Below, in pieces: positions 41,256-51,088 of a stretch of 53,228 nt of DNA. The stretch is taken from assembly GCA_023807065.1 (NCBI GenBank), contig JAJJLU010003557.1:1-53228 (forward strand), in the 5' to 3' direction. The translations under genes and the position numbers were made by a program. The stretch comes from Isotricha intestinalis (Eukaryota; Ciliophora; Litostomatea; Vestibuliferida; Isotrichidae). The notes beneath the pieces were generated by a model that did no database searches, was not told the DNA's origin, and saw nothing but the letters and a program-made list of their open reading frames with translations. Numbering within the stretch: the stretch's first letter is position 1; each line of letters starts with the position of its first letter.

Positions 41256-41393
41256 TTTTTTTAATAATTATGATTTTTTTTTTTGATTTAAATTTTAAAT
41301 TAGGTTTTTATATTATTTATTTTTATTTATTATAATTTCTAGAAATTTTTTTTTATTTTTTTTATTTCTATAATCCTTTAAAAATTAACTTTT

Positions 41394-41756
41394 TTATTCT
41401 TTTGAAATTTCTAATAATTTTTCTATTTTTTTTTTACTTTCATCATTAATTCCATTTATATTTTTTGCTTTTTCTAAATCTTTTTGAGCTTCAAATAATT
41501 GTTGATTATAAAAATAAGTTTTCCCTCTTAAATAATAAAATTCATCATTTTCATCTTCTTTTCTTAATTTTTCAGCATTATTAAAATCATCAATAGCATT
41601 AGGATAATCACCTTTATTACTTTTAGCAACTGCTCTTAATAAAATAGCTTTATAATTTTTATCATCTTTTGATATTGCTTTATTTAATAAATCTATTGCT
41701 GTATCATAATCTCCATCTGCTATTGCAATTAAACCACTTTGAATAAAATCTTCCAT
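41394..41756 (-). CDS. Small three-TPR protein
   Basis: 120 residues made almost wholly of three tetratricopeptide repeats: GLIAIADGDYDTAIDLLNKA, AVAKSNKGDYPNAIDDFNNA and GKTYFYNQQLFEAQKDLEKA. Consensus G/A/Y/A/F positions are kept, followed by one capping helix ending KLLEISKE. It resembles the N-terminal TPR domain of SGT1 or of Hsp90 co-chaperones but has no CS or other effector domain. No carboxylate-clamp set can be confirmed by eye. Divergent from the EF-hand/C2 gene with an 80-bp interval. Confidence 0.88.
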   Translation of the reverse strand: MEDFIQSGLIAIADGDYDTAIDLLNKAISKDDKNYKAILLRAVAKSNKGDYPNAIDDFNNAEKLRKEDENDEFYYLRGKTYFYNQQLFEAQKDLEKAKNINGINDESKKKIEKLLEISKE

Positions 41757-41836
41757 TTTTTTTATTATTTTATATATTATTTATTTCTAAAATTTATTTT
41801 TAAATTTTTATTTTTTAAATTATTTTTCTTATTAAA
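41757..41836. promoter_or_regulatory. 80-bp divergent promoter region
   Basis: Interval between the TPR gene (-) and the EF-hand/C2 gene (+). Very AT-rich with TATATATTATTTATTT; both promoters must overlap here. Confidence 0.35.
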
Positions 41837-43474
41837 ATGTTTAATGATAATGAAAATAATCCTTTCGATTTAGCTAATGATGAAATTAATACTGATAGAA
41901 ATAATTTATTAAAAACAAATGAAAATAATAATAATGAAGATAAAGAAAGGATTAAAAAACTTTCTATTGAACTTGCTAAAGAATTAGTTGATAAAAAAAC
42001 TCTTCAAACTTATGGAACTAGTTTTAATGAAGGAATGACTCATGATTATATTAAAACATTAGAGAAAAAATATTATATTCTTAAAAAAGAATTTGACATT
42101 ATTGATAATAATTCAGATCATAAATTATCTTTTGAAGAATTAGAAAATTTTTTTTCAAATAAAAAAATTAATAATATAGTAATAGATAGAAATTATATAG
42201 AAAGATTATTTTTTCTTTTAGGTAAAGAAAAAGATAATGAAATATCAATAGAAGAATTTATAATTGCATATATTAAACTAGAAGAAAAATTAAAATTAAA
42301 AAATAAAAAATTACAATATCTCTTAAATGAATTAAAAGAAAATTTAAAAGAATATAATGAAAGAATGCAAAAAACAAAAAATGAAATTTTAAATAAAGAT
42401 GGAATTTGTGAAAATGCATCTTTAAGTATAACATTATTTGAAGCAAAAGATATAATTCCATTAAATATAAATGAATTACCAAATACATTTGTAATATTTT
42501 CAGTTGAAGGAAAAAAGCAAAAATCAAATATAATAGAAAATTCATTAAATCCACAATTTTTTGAAGATTTTACTTTTCCAATTACTAAAAGAGGAGAAAC
42601 TTTAAAAGTTGAATTATATGAACAAAATCAAATTTTAGGTAATCAATTAATTGGTTATGTAGATATTGATTTATTTTTATATGAACATCAACAAAAAACA
42701 GAAAATTGGTATTCTTTAAAGATTAATAATGAATCTCCTGAAGGAAATGGTTCAATTCATTTAAGATTAAGATATATATATAATTGGTATAAATATTATA
42801 GTGATTTAGTGGATAAAACTCAATTACAAATTAAAAGATTAAATGAAGATATTAATGAATTAAATAAATATTCTAATTTAATTAATCAACCTTTTGGTAT
42901 TATTTTAGCAGGAGAAATTAATAATATTATTGAAAAAAGAGTTTTTGAGAAAAGTGAAGATATTTTAGATTATATATTTTCAACTAGAAAAAGTATTTAT
43001 GTTATGAGAGATAGTGTTATTCAAAGAAAACCTTCTGTTACTTTAAATCCTAGTGAAACTAATTATGTTAATTTTAATAGAAAAACTATTTTATTAATTT
43101 ATATTTGTTTAATTTTGAGTAGTTTAGAATTTTTAAATCGATGTGATTATTTAAGTTTATTATTAATGATTGGTTTATTTATTGTTTTAAAAAGAAATAA
43201 TAAAAAAGATACTGATACTTATTGTGAATATTTAGTTAGAGGAGTTTTAATTTCTGTTTTTTTTGATTTGTTTTATTTGTTTTTAATTGGAGGAGAATTT
43301 AGAAATTTTTATATTCAAAATAAAGTAAGTGCATTTTTAAGTTTTATTTTTTCTTTTGTAAACTTATTTGGAAAAGTAGGTTTAAGTATTTTATTATGGA
43401 TAAGAAATACTCAAATGAAAATGATGAGGGAAAAAGAAACTAATAAAATATTAAAAAGTGATGTTCATGCTTAA
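41837..43474 (+). CDS. EF-hand, C2-domain, multi-pass membrane protein
   Basis: 545 residues. An EF-hand pair at ~85-142: loop 1 D-N-N-S-D-H-K-L-S-F-E-E (90-101) keeps the calcium ligands. Loop 2 (GKEKDNEISIEE) lacks Asp at position 1 and is probably structural. A coiled coil (about 145-185) leads to a C2 domain at ~194-316 (LSITLFEAKDIIPLN, SLNPQFFEDFTF, LKVELYEQN, WYSLK, GSIHLRLRY). The Ca-binding Asp set is incomplete. After a linker, four hydrophobic segments between ~420 and 530 anchor the C-terminus (FNRKTILLIYICLILSSLEF onward). The C2-then-C-terminal-membrane layout resembles tethering proteins such as MCTP/E-Syt and reticulon-like plant MCTPs, suggesting a Ca-regulated membrane contact or trafficking role (inference). 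Confidence 0.88.
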   Translation: MFNDNENNPFDLANDEINTDRNNLLKTNENNNNEDKERIKKLSIELAKELVDKKTLQTYGTSFNEGMTHDYIKTLEKKYYILKKEFDIIDNNSDHKLSFEELENFFSNKKINNIVIDRNYIERLFFLLGKEKDNEISIEEFIIAYIKLEEKLKLKNKKLQYLLNELKENLKEYNERMQKTKNEILNKDGICENASLSITLFEAKDIIPLNINELPNTFVIFSVEGKKQKSNIIENSLNPQFFEDFTFPITKRGETLKVELYEQNQILGNQLIGYVDIDLFLYEHQQKTENWYSLKINNESPEGNGSIHLRLRYIYNWYKYYSDLVDKTQLQIKRLNEDINELNKYSNLINQPFGIILAGEINNIIEKRVFEKSEDILDYIFSTRKSIYVMRDSVIQRKPSVTLNPSETNYVNFNRKTILLIYICLILSSLEFLNRCDYLSLLLMIGLFIVLKRNNKKDTDTYCEYLVRGVLISVFFDLFYLFLIGGEFRNFYIQNKVSAFLSFIFSFVNLFGKVGLSILLWIRNTQMKMMREKETNKILKSDVHA

Positions 43475-43553
43475 AAAATTTTGTGATTATTTTTTTATTA
43501 ATTTAATTTATTTAAATTTAATTAGAAATTCTTGTATTTTTTAAATTTAAAAA

Positions 43554-45088
43554 ATGAGTGAGGAAGAGATAACTATTTTTGATATTATTTTAGAAGATAA
43601 TTCAGAAGGAAAAATAGAATCTTACATATGTCAAAATCCTTATAAAATTATATCTGAATTAGAAAACGACAACGTAACAAGTAAAATAAATAATATAAAA
43701 AATTTAATAAAAAAAAATTAGTTCTTCACAAATTATGTTTTCAAAACAAAGATACTTTAATATATTTAATAATTCAAAAATTACATATTTATATTCCATT
43801 AGATGAAAAAAACAAAATATCAGATTTTATTAATCAAGAAACAAAAGATGAAAAAATGACTGCAATACATTATGCTTCATTTCGAGGAAATGTAACATTA
43901 TGTCAATATTTAAAAAATAATGGAGCAGATATATTAAAATTAAATAAGAAAGGACAAAATGTTCTTCATTTATCATGTCAAGGCAATCAACCAGCAACAA
44001 TAAATTATTTTAAAGATTATATAAATATAAATGATAAAGATTATTCAGGATTTACTCCTTTAATTCAAGCAGTGTATTCAGGAAGTGAAGAATCAGTAAA
44101 TTATTTAATTTCATTATCAAATATTAATTTAAATGAACAAGATAATAATGGTGAAACAGCATTACACTTTTGTATATTATTTAATAGAGTTAAAATTGCT
44201 AAAAAATTACTTCAAAAAGATGCAAGAAGTGATATTAAAGATAATTTAAATTTATCTCCTAAAGAATTTGGTGAAAAAAATAAAAGTAAAGATATTAGAA
44301 GTTTATTTGAAAAAAAAGGAATTTGTGAAGAATTATTTATTAGACCTGAAATATCTGAAAAAAAATGTAATAAAAAAAATGTTATTGGGTTTATTATTTT
44401 ACATATTATTATTTATAGTGTTTCTTTTATTGTTATTATTCCTATTTTTAATTCAAAGTGCTTTTTATGGATTTATTTTTATTCTTTTATTTTAAATTTT
44501 ACTATTTATACTTATTTGTCTTTTTCTGATCCTGGAATTAATTTTGGTTATAAAATAATTGATTTAAATGTTTTAGTTGAACATAAAGAATTAGGAAATA
44601 TTAATGATTATTGTCCTTATTGTTTAATTAAAAAAAATTTTAAAACTAAACATTGTTTAATTTGTAAAAAATGTATTCAACAATTTGATCATCATTGTTT
44701 TTGGATTGGGAATTGTATTGGAAAAAAAAATTATTTTATGTTTATTTTTTTTTTAATTTTTACTATATGTAATTTAGTCTTTAACGCTGGAATTTTTTTT
44801 ATAAGTAATAGTATATATTAACTTTTATTTAGGTTTGTTTTTTGGGAGAAATATAGAATTTGAAGATAATGATTATCCTATTTTATTTCCTAATCATCAA
44901 TGGATTTATAATAAAATTACAAGAAGAATTTTAGGTTTTATTTTATTTTTTATTTGTCTTATTTTTATTAGTCCTATTTAGTAATATTTAATTTTTTTAA
45001 TTATTATAGTACTTTATTAAAACAACATATTGATAATATTAAATATGAAAGAGAAAAAAGAAGAAAAGAAAAAGAAAATAATATTTAA
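43554..45088 (+). CDS. Ankyrin-repeat DHHC palmitoyltransferase (HIP14/Akr1 type), four exons
   Basis: Four exons (43554-43680, 43722-44810, 44833-44980, 45010-45088) join in frame to give 480 residues. The N-terminal ~180 residues contain ankyrin repeats, e.g. VTILHKLCFQNKDTLIYLII across the first junction, MTAIHYASFRGNVTLCQYLK, GFTPLIQAVYSGSEESVNYL and GETALHFCILFNRVKIAKKL. Then two membrane helices, the Cys-rich domain DYCPYCLIKKNFKTKHCLIC with QQFDHHCFWIGNCIG (DHHC at ~365-368), and two more helices, the last spanning exons 3 and 4. The tail is Lys/Arg/Glu-rich. All zinc and catalytic Cys/His residues are present. Family members S-acylate proteins on Golgi or vesicle membranes, using the ankyrin repeats to select substrates. 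Confidence 0.95.
43681..43721 (+). other. 41-nt intron
   Basis: GTAAAATAAAT...AAAATTAG. Of the nearby GT donors, this one restores the downstream frame (length 2 mod 3) and reconstitutes ankyrin residues VTILHKLC. Confidence 0.85.
44811..44832 (+). other. 22-nt intron
   Basis: GTATATATTAACTTTTATTTAG. Contains an in-frame TAA; removal joins FFISNS to LFFGRNIEFEDN and continues the DHHC protein. The shortest intron in the window. Confidence 0.8.
44981..45009 (+). other. 29-nt intron
   Basis: GTAATATTTAA...ATTATAG. Removal joins LIFISPI to YTLLKQHIDN and the open tail ending in TAA at 45088. Confidence 0.8.
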
Positions 45089-45679
45089 TTAATTATATAA
45101 ATTTAAATATTCATAAAAGTAAAAATATTTAAAAAGAAAAAATTATATATATTTAGTGATTTTTTGAAAATTATTTTTTTCCAGACTTTTATTTCCAAAT
45201 TTTTTTCACTTACAAATACTTTTTCAAATAATTATTATTTCAAAATGAGAATATTCTTTTACCTATTATTTTTCATATTAGAAACTTCAGAATAAAATCT
45301 CTCATTATAAACTACAAAACAAAACTTAAATAATTTATTTTTGAAGGTCTTAGATAGCTCTATTTTACTGTTTTATCTGTTAAATATATTGATTTATTTT
45401 TATAAATTATAATAACATTTCTTTGAAAACCATAATATATATTGAGCTTTATTTAAGGCCACTAATATATTTATTAATTATTTTTTTTATTTATATTTAA
45501 TTATTTTTTTTATATCATATACCAATAATTTTCCTCAATTAACATATGAAACTAATTTTCAAAAAAAAAATTATATAATTAATTATAATATTAATATTAT
45601 ATTTAAATTAAATAAAAACACAAATTCAGCACTAAAAAATAATATTAAATAAAAAACAAAAAAACTATAAACATTTAAA
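45089..45679. other. Convergent intergenic, no gene seen
   Basis: 591 bp between the DHHC gene (+) and the phosphagen-kinase-like gene (-). It contains AT-rich sequence and a few slightly more mixed words (about 45340-45460) but no protein-like frame or RNA gene. Confidence 0.6.
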
Positions 45680-47998
45680 TTAATAATCATCATCTTGAAT
45701 GATTTTTTTCATTACAGATAGCAACTTAGTTAATAAAGAAGTTTCACTTTGTCCAATCGTAATAACATTATATAAAGTAAAAACAAGAGATTTTCCTTCT
45801 TTTTTTTCATCTTTAACATCAAAGTCACTCCCTTTAACAATATCTTTAATATTTGAAAAAGAAAGATTATTAACTTTCATTATTATATTTGCAATAATTC
45901 CAGTTCCAACATATTTAATACAAGTAGTCAAAAAACCTAAATGAGAATTATAATGGTATTTTATTCTTTTAACAAATTCATTATCTATTTTTAATAATTG
46001 AACAAATTCATGACTTAATTTCATTTCTGGGTTTTTTAATTTTAAATATAATTTTAAATGAGAAATATCATTAATTAATCCAAATATATTATCTTGTTCA
46101 AATACTATAACTCCTCTATTTTTAGGATAATCAATATTTAAATTATATTTTTTTAATTTTTCATTATGTCCAATTTTTAAATCATTTTCTTTTATTATTC
46201 TTTGAGCTTCTTGTTTATCTTTTGTTAAAGAATAATAAGATCCAAAATCTTTTTTATTATTTAATTCATTAATTGTTTTAATCAAAATTTGTTCGGTTTG
46301 CTCATTTTCATTATTTATACTTGGTGCAAAAGGATATCCATCAATATTTCTTAATATAATAATATCAACAGATTTAACTTTTGTTAATTCATCTTTTGAT
46401 AATTCTATCATTTCTTTTTGTGTTTCTTGTTCATGAATATGTTCTGTTATTTTACAATCAAAATGCTGACTTTTTAACAAATATTGATAGAAAAATTCTT
46501 GAAAAGCTAAATATTCACTTTTATCACTAAATAATAATCCTATATCTTCTATTATTTCTCCGTCTTTAATTTGTTTTATAAAATCATTTATATTTGAACC
46601 TGAACTTGAAATATAATATTTTACTTTATCAAAAGTTTCTTCATATGTTTCTTTTAAATATTTATATGTTGGAGAGTTTATATTTGGTAATTTATATTTA
46701 ATGAAATTTAATTTTTTCCCGTCTTTATTATTATTAAATATTCTAGATAAACCTGCAATTTTATTCATATATAATATTAAGAACGAATATATTTTTTCAT
46801 TAATTTTACTACTTTCTGAGGTTAATAACCTAACCTTTTTTCCTTCTTTGATAATTTCATATCTATCAAATTTTAATCCATTGATTAATTCTTCGAAAGT
46901 AGCACCTTCTAAAATTTGTTTATTGGTATTTTTTAATATAATATCAGAAGTAACTTTAAATCCATCTCCTAACATATTAATATCAGTAGTTAAAAAACCA
47001 AAATATTTATGTGATTCAAAAGGTATAGTTAAACCTAATTGTTGTATAATTTCACATATATTTTCATATTCTTCTTCAATATTTATATCATCTCCTCTTA
47101 ATGTTCTTATTATTTGAAAATGATCAGAAAAATTTAATAATATTACAACTCCAAAATCTCCAGTAGAATAAATTACTCGATATTCTGGAAAAGAATGTTT
47201 TAAACCTGAATTATGAAACCATTTTAAATCAAAGTTTATATCATTTAATATTTTATCTACTATATTTTTATCTTCTTTATAAGTATATTTTTTCATTTTT
47301 GGAATAATATGTTCTTGCATTTTATTTTCTATTTCATTCACAAGAAATTCAGTCACATTTCCAATTCTATCATTTCCACAAGAATAATTGTTAAAAGGAT
47401 AATCTTGAATATTTCTTGAAAAAGATAAATGTATTTTTTGAATATATCCTTTTAATTGGTTTAATCCAATATCAGAATTTAATACATTACTATAATGATT
47501 TAATTTATATTCTTTTAATTGATTTATTTTAATTTCATGAACTTCTTCAATTATAGGATCAAAAATAGGTTTATATACGTTTACACAATCACTATCAGAT
47601 ATAATACATCCAATTTGATCCTCAGGTAATAATTCAGTTATCTTACTTATTGAATTTATATTATTTCCAAATTTAGTTTTTAATTTTTTTAAATTTGAAT
47701 ATTGTTCTTTTGTGAAATATTTTTTAAATAAACTATTATTTAATTCTGTAAATTTTGGATAATGAACAACTGGATATGATTGTGGATAAGGTTCTGGAAT
47801 ATTTAAATCAAATTCTTTTCTCTCATCTTCTGACATTAAACTTGCTAAATATTTTATCATATATACATATGGGTTTTTATCCATTTCATGAAGTAAACTA
47901 TTTAACATTTCACTAACTACATTTTCTATGTCATAATCTTCTAAATATTGAATTACTTGTCTTTCTTTTTCCTCTTTCGATAATTTCATTTTATCCAT
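45680..47998 (-). CDS. Tandem phosphagen (arginine) kinase-like protein, probably inactive, with DPY-30/RII-like N-terminus
   Basis: 772 residues. Residues ~15-62 (YLEDYDIENVVSEMLNSLLH, then KNPYVYMIKYLAS) resemble a DPY-30/RII docking helix pair. Two complete phosphagen-kinase folds follow. Copy 1 (about 88-430): KKYFTKEQYSNLKKLKTKFG, VYKPIFDPIIEEVH, RNIQDYPF, NFSDHFQIIR, FGFLTTDINMLGDGFK. Copy 2 (about 443-772): DIGLLFSDKSEYLAFQEFF, LRNIDGYPFAPS, NDISHLKLY, LGFLTTCIKYVGTG. By eye against arginine kinase, the S-x-R-x-R nucleotide arginines before YPF, the catalytic Glu of NEEDHLR, and Arg280 and Arg309 are missing in both copies. The reactive Cys271 is Asp in copy 1 and Cys in copy 2. A structural or sensing role at cilia is inferred; family members normally store phosphagen for ATP buffering. 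Confidence 0.88.
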   Translation of the reverse strand: MDKMKLSKEEKERQVIQYLEDYDIENVVSEMLNSLLHEMDKNPYVYMIKYLASLMSEDERKEFDLNIPEPYPQSYPVVHYPKFTELNNSLFKKYFTKEQYSNLKKLKTKFGNNINSISKITELLPEDQIGCIISDSDCVNVYKPIFDPIIEEVHEIKINQLKEYKLNHYSNVLNSDIGLNQLKGYIQKIHLSFSRNIQDYPFNNYSCGNDRIGNVTEFLVNEIENKMQEHIIPKMKKYTYKEDKNIVDKILNDINFDLKWFHNSGLKHSFPEYRVIYSTGDFGVVILLNFSDHFQIIRTLRGDDINIEEEYENICEIIQQLGLTIPFESHKYFGFLTTDINMLGDGFKVTSDIILKNTNKQILEGATFEELINGLKFDRYEIIKEGKKVRLLTSESSKINEKIYSFLILYMNKIAGLSRIFNNNKDGKKLNFIKYKLPNINSPTYKYLKETYEETFDKVKYYISSSGSNINDFIKQIKDGEIIEDIGLLFSDKSEYLAFQEFFYQYLLKSQHFDCKITEHIHEQETQKEMIELSKDELTKVKSVDIIILRNIDGYPFAPSINNENEQTEQILIKTINELNNKKDFGSYYSLTKDKQEAQRIIKENDLKIGHNEKLKKYNLNIDYPKNRGVIVFEQDNIFGLINDISHLKLYLKLKNPEMKLSHEFVQLLKIDNEFVKRIKYHYNSHLGFLTTCIKYVGTGIIANIIMKVNNLSFSNIKDIVKGSDFDVKDEKKEGKSLVFTLYNVITIGQSETSLLTKLLSVMKKIIQDDDY

Positions 47999-48864
47999 TA
48001 TTTACCTTATTTTTTTTCTTATAATTATTTATGTAATTTTTTAATTCTATGAAATAAAATAATGGTTTTATTTTTTATAGTTTGATTTATAAAAATTGAA
48101 TTATACAATTTTTTTATTTGTTTTTTTATTTCAAGATTAATACTTATTTAACATAATAAAAAAACATTATAATAAATATTCTAAAAATTATTTTTTCTGA
48201 AAAAATTGAAATTAGAAGGGATTTATAAACTAAAAAGTTAAATTTCTAGCTCAACTAGTTTGATGTTTTTGAATATTATCAACCCAAAATGAGTGTGTAT
48301 AAAAAATGTCATATTTTTCTTTTTTGAAATCAATTATTCTAAACAATGAAATTTAAATAATTTTCAACACTGTCAAAATAAAAGAAATTAAAAGTGAATA
48401 TATAGATTTTATGATTTTATGAAATATTAATAATCTAATGTTTATTTAAGAAATAATAATGAAGGTTAAAAATCAATGATTTGATTATATTAATTGATAA
48501 TAATTGAAATTTTTAAGTAATATTTCCGAACTATAAGGACTATAAATATCTTAATGATAATTAACAAAATGAATTTTTCAAATTAATTGAATTCTTCAAT
48601 TTAATACAATTAATTTTATGTTATGAATTAAAAAAAATAAGTTCAAATAATAAATTTGTTTATGAATTTATAATGATCTTCACAAAGAAATGATAATAGA
48701 AGATTAATTTTCATTTTTTTTTAAAGTATATTTCTTTTACTTCTTCTATTATTAATTCTTTCTTCATCAAAAAAAGGGGATAAATATTACTCTAATTAAA
48801 AAAAGTTAAAGAATGATTGATATATATTAAATTTCAATTTTAAATTAAATAAAGATAAAGATTT
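47999..48864. other. Divergent intergenic, no gene seen
   Basis: 866 bp between the phosphagen-kinase-like gene (-) and the protein kinase gene (+), holding both promoters. No frame of protein-like composition and no repeat found; the interval 48200-48700 is slightly less AT-rich. Confidence 0.55.
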
Positions 48865-49911
48865 ATGAATTCAAGTATTGATGAAGAAGTAAAAAGAAAT
48901 TTGATAAGCAAAATACCTAATATAAAATTAAAAGAAAAATTAGGTAAAGGAGGATATGGAGATGTTTATAATATAGAATCAAAAGATTATAATTTAGTCA
49001 TTAAAGTGCAATTTGCAGAGAATAATGATATAAAAAAGAATGATATGTTTAAAAATGAGTGTATTTTTTCAAAATCTTTAAAACATAAAAATATAATTAA
49101 TACATTATTAATAAGAAAAGATTTAGTTAATGATAATAATATGACAATGTATTCAATATTTATGGAAAAAGCCCTTTATCAAAATTTATATTTTTTTTTA
49201 GAATATTTTATGAAAAATAATTTAATGAAAATTACTTTAGACAAAAGATACTTTACATATTTATTAAAACCAAATTCTCTTTTTACTTCCTATTTTGCAG
49301 GACAAATAATAAATGGATTACAATTGTTATATGAATCAAATATTATTCATAGAGATCTTAAATTAGAAAATATATTATGTTGTACTAATTTTATTTTAAA
49401 ATTTTGTGATTTTGGCTTATCTAAATTAATAAAACCAAAAAACAAAGACATTCAAATAGTTAAATCCACTTGGACTTATCAATGTCCTGAAGTATATAAA
49501 AAAAATCATAAAATAAATGTGAAATATGCTTATAATCAAGATTATTTTTCACTTGGGATTATATTATATTATTTAATATTTGGTGAAAATTTATTCCCTA
49601 AGGGAAATAAATATAAAATGGATTATAATACTTGTATTAATGATATTAGAAATGGGAAAGAGAAAATTAATAAAATGATTAAAAATAAATTTATTGATTG
49701 TGAAATAGGAAATATTACTAATAAATTATTATTTGAAGAAATTAGTGATTGTCCTCAAATTATAGAAATTGCAGATAATAAATGGATTCATGATAACCAA
49801 AAAGAAGCAAATAAAATTAAATCTATTTTTCCAGGAGTGGAAATTAAATTTTTTGTTGAAATGTATAAATTTAAAAAAGTCACTAAAAAAAGAAATAAAT
49901 TTAGAATTTAA
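48865..49911 (+). CDS. Ser/Thr protein kinase
   Basis: 348 residues, nearly all kinase domain. Motifs: LGKGGYGDVY glycine loop (26-35), VIKVQF with Lys47, KNECIFSKSLKHKNI (alpha-C Glu65), HRDLKLEN (162-169), DFG (182-184), and QCPEVYKK where most kinases have APE. The D-x-W/Y-x-L-G segment is YNQDYFSLGIILYYLIFG. All catalytic residues are kept, so it should be active. A ~25-residue insertion lies between the gatekeeper region and helix E (LEYFMKNNLMKITLDKRYFT). A basic tail (KKVTKKRNKFRI) ends the protein. Closest general group is CAMK/PLK-like, but I cannot assign a subfamily. Confidence 0.92.
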   Translation: MNSSIDEEVKRNLISKIPNIKLKEKLGKGGYGDVYNIESKDYNLVIKVQFAENNDIKKNDMFKNECIFSKSLKHKNIINTLLIRKDLVNDNNMTMYSIFMEKALYQNLYFFLEYFMKNNLMKITLDKRYFTYLLKPNSLFTSYFAGQIINGLQLLYESNIIHRDLKLENILCCTNFILKFCDFGLSKLIKPKNKDIQIVKSTWTYQCPEVYKKNHKINVKYAYNQDYFSLGIILYYLIFGENLFPKGNKYKMDYNTCINDIRNGKEKINKMIKNKFIDCEIGNITNKLLFEEISDCPQIIEIADNKWIHDNQKEANKIKSIFPGVEIKFFVEMYKFKKVTKKRNKFRI

Positions 49912-51088
49912 AAATGAAATTGAAAGAAAACAGAGATAAAAAACTTAAAAATCAGAAAATATAAAATGAATTTTTTCCTAATAAGATTTTTCAAATTTCA
50001 AAATATAAAAAGAAAGTAATTTAAATTCTATATTAAAAATTAAGAAAGATGAATAAAAAAAAATATTGAAATAAAGATTGGAAATGAAAAAAATAATAAT
50101 TAATAATAGGCTATATTATTTTTTGTAAATATCTTTTTTTATATATATAATTTAATTATAAACAATTGATTTATATAAAATTATAGTTAAATTATTTTAT
50201 CTTTATTTTAAAAAAGAAGTACTATTTTATTTATTAACTTTATTTGATAAATATATAAAAAAAATAGTAGAAAAAAAAATTTAATAAGTTTATTAAATAG
50301 TTTTTTAAATTCTTAGTTTTTATAGTTTGTAAATTGAGAAAAAACTTTGATTTATTTTTACTTATTAATATTTTATACAAATAGAAATTTTAATATTTTG
50401 GAGAATAATTTTTTGTTTTTTAATTGGGTAAAAATAAAGTGTTTTTTTTTGAAAAAAAGAACATCTAAAAACCAAGAAAAATATGTTTAATTTGAATATA
50501 ATTAATTAATATAATATATTATTCTATACCACTATTTAAAGTTAAAATAATCAATAATTATACTATGATTTAAAAAATTTATTAATGAATTATATTCTTT
50601 ATTAATGTATATCTTTTATTTGAAGACCTAAATAACCATAATATTTTTTTTTTGATATTCTTCCTTGTACGGAATTAAAAAAAAATTGTGTTATTTCAAT
50701 TTTTTTTATTTATAAAACTAAAATGTTCTTGTGATTCATATCTTCTTCTAAGGAAAAATATCTTCTTATATTATTTATATTCACACGAAAAAGAAATTAA
50801 TTCAGTTATTTAGCATTTTTTTACTTCTTTGTTCTAAAAGATTATATTGAACTATTATTCGTGTTTTTTTCTCAGCTTTTTAATGTTAAAATTTGAATAA
50901 TAAGATTTTCAGTTTTAAATGTAAATTTTAATATTAATATCAAATCAATTTTGAAATATTAAAGATAAATTCAGAAATTGAATGATAATAAATTAAATAT
51001 AAAAAATAAGAAATTATATAATGATGAAAAAGAAAATCAATAATAAAAAATTAAATTTAATATACTTTTGAAATAATTTATATAAAAA
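49912..51088. other. Intergenic with a possible minus-strand gene relic
   Basis: 1177 bp between two plus-strand genes. Most is featureless AT-rich sequence. At about 50620-50790, minus-strand frames give LRRRYESQEHFSFINKKN, a stop, then (another frame) NSVQGRISKKKYYGYLGLQI, which look like remnants of one coding region. No intact gene or RNA gene seen. Confidence 0.45.

Noticed and set aside
43674..43721. Alternative 48-nt intron starting at the upstream GTAACA in the DHHC gene
   Set aside because: Its length keeps the wrong frame for the downstream ankyrin exon; the 41-nt choice restores it.
46701..47117. 138-codon plus-strand open frame
   Set aside because: Antisense to the well-supported phosphagen-kinase-like gene; hydrophobic composition is what the complement of this AT-rich coding sequence gives.
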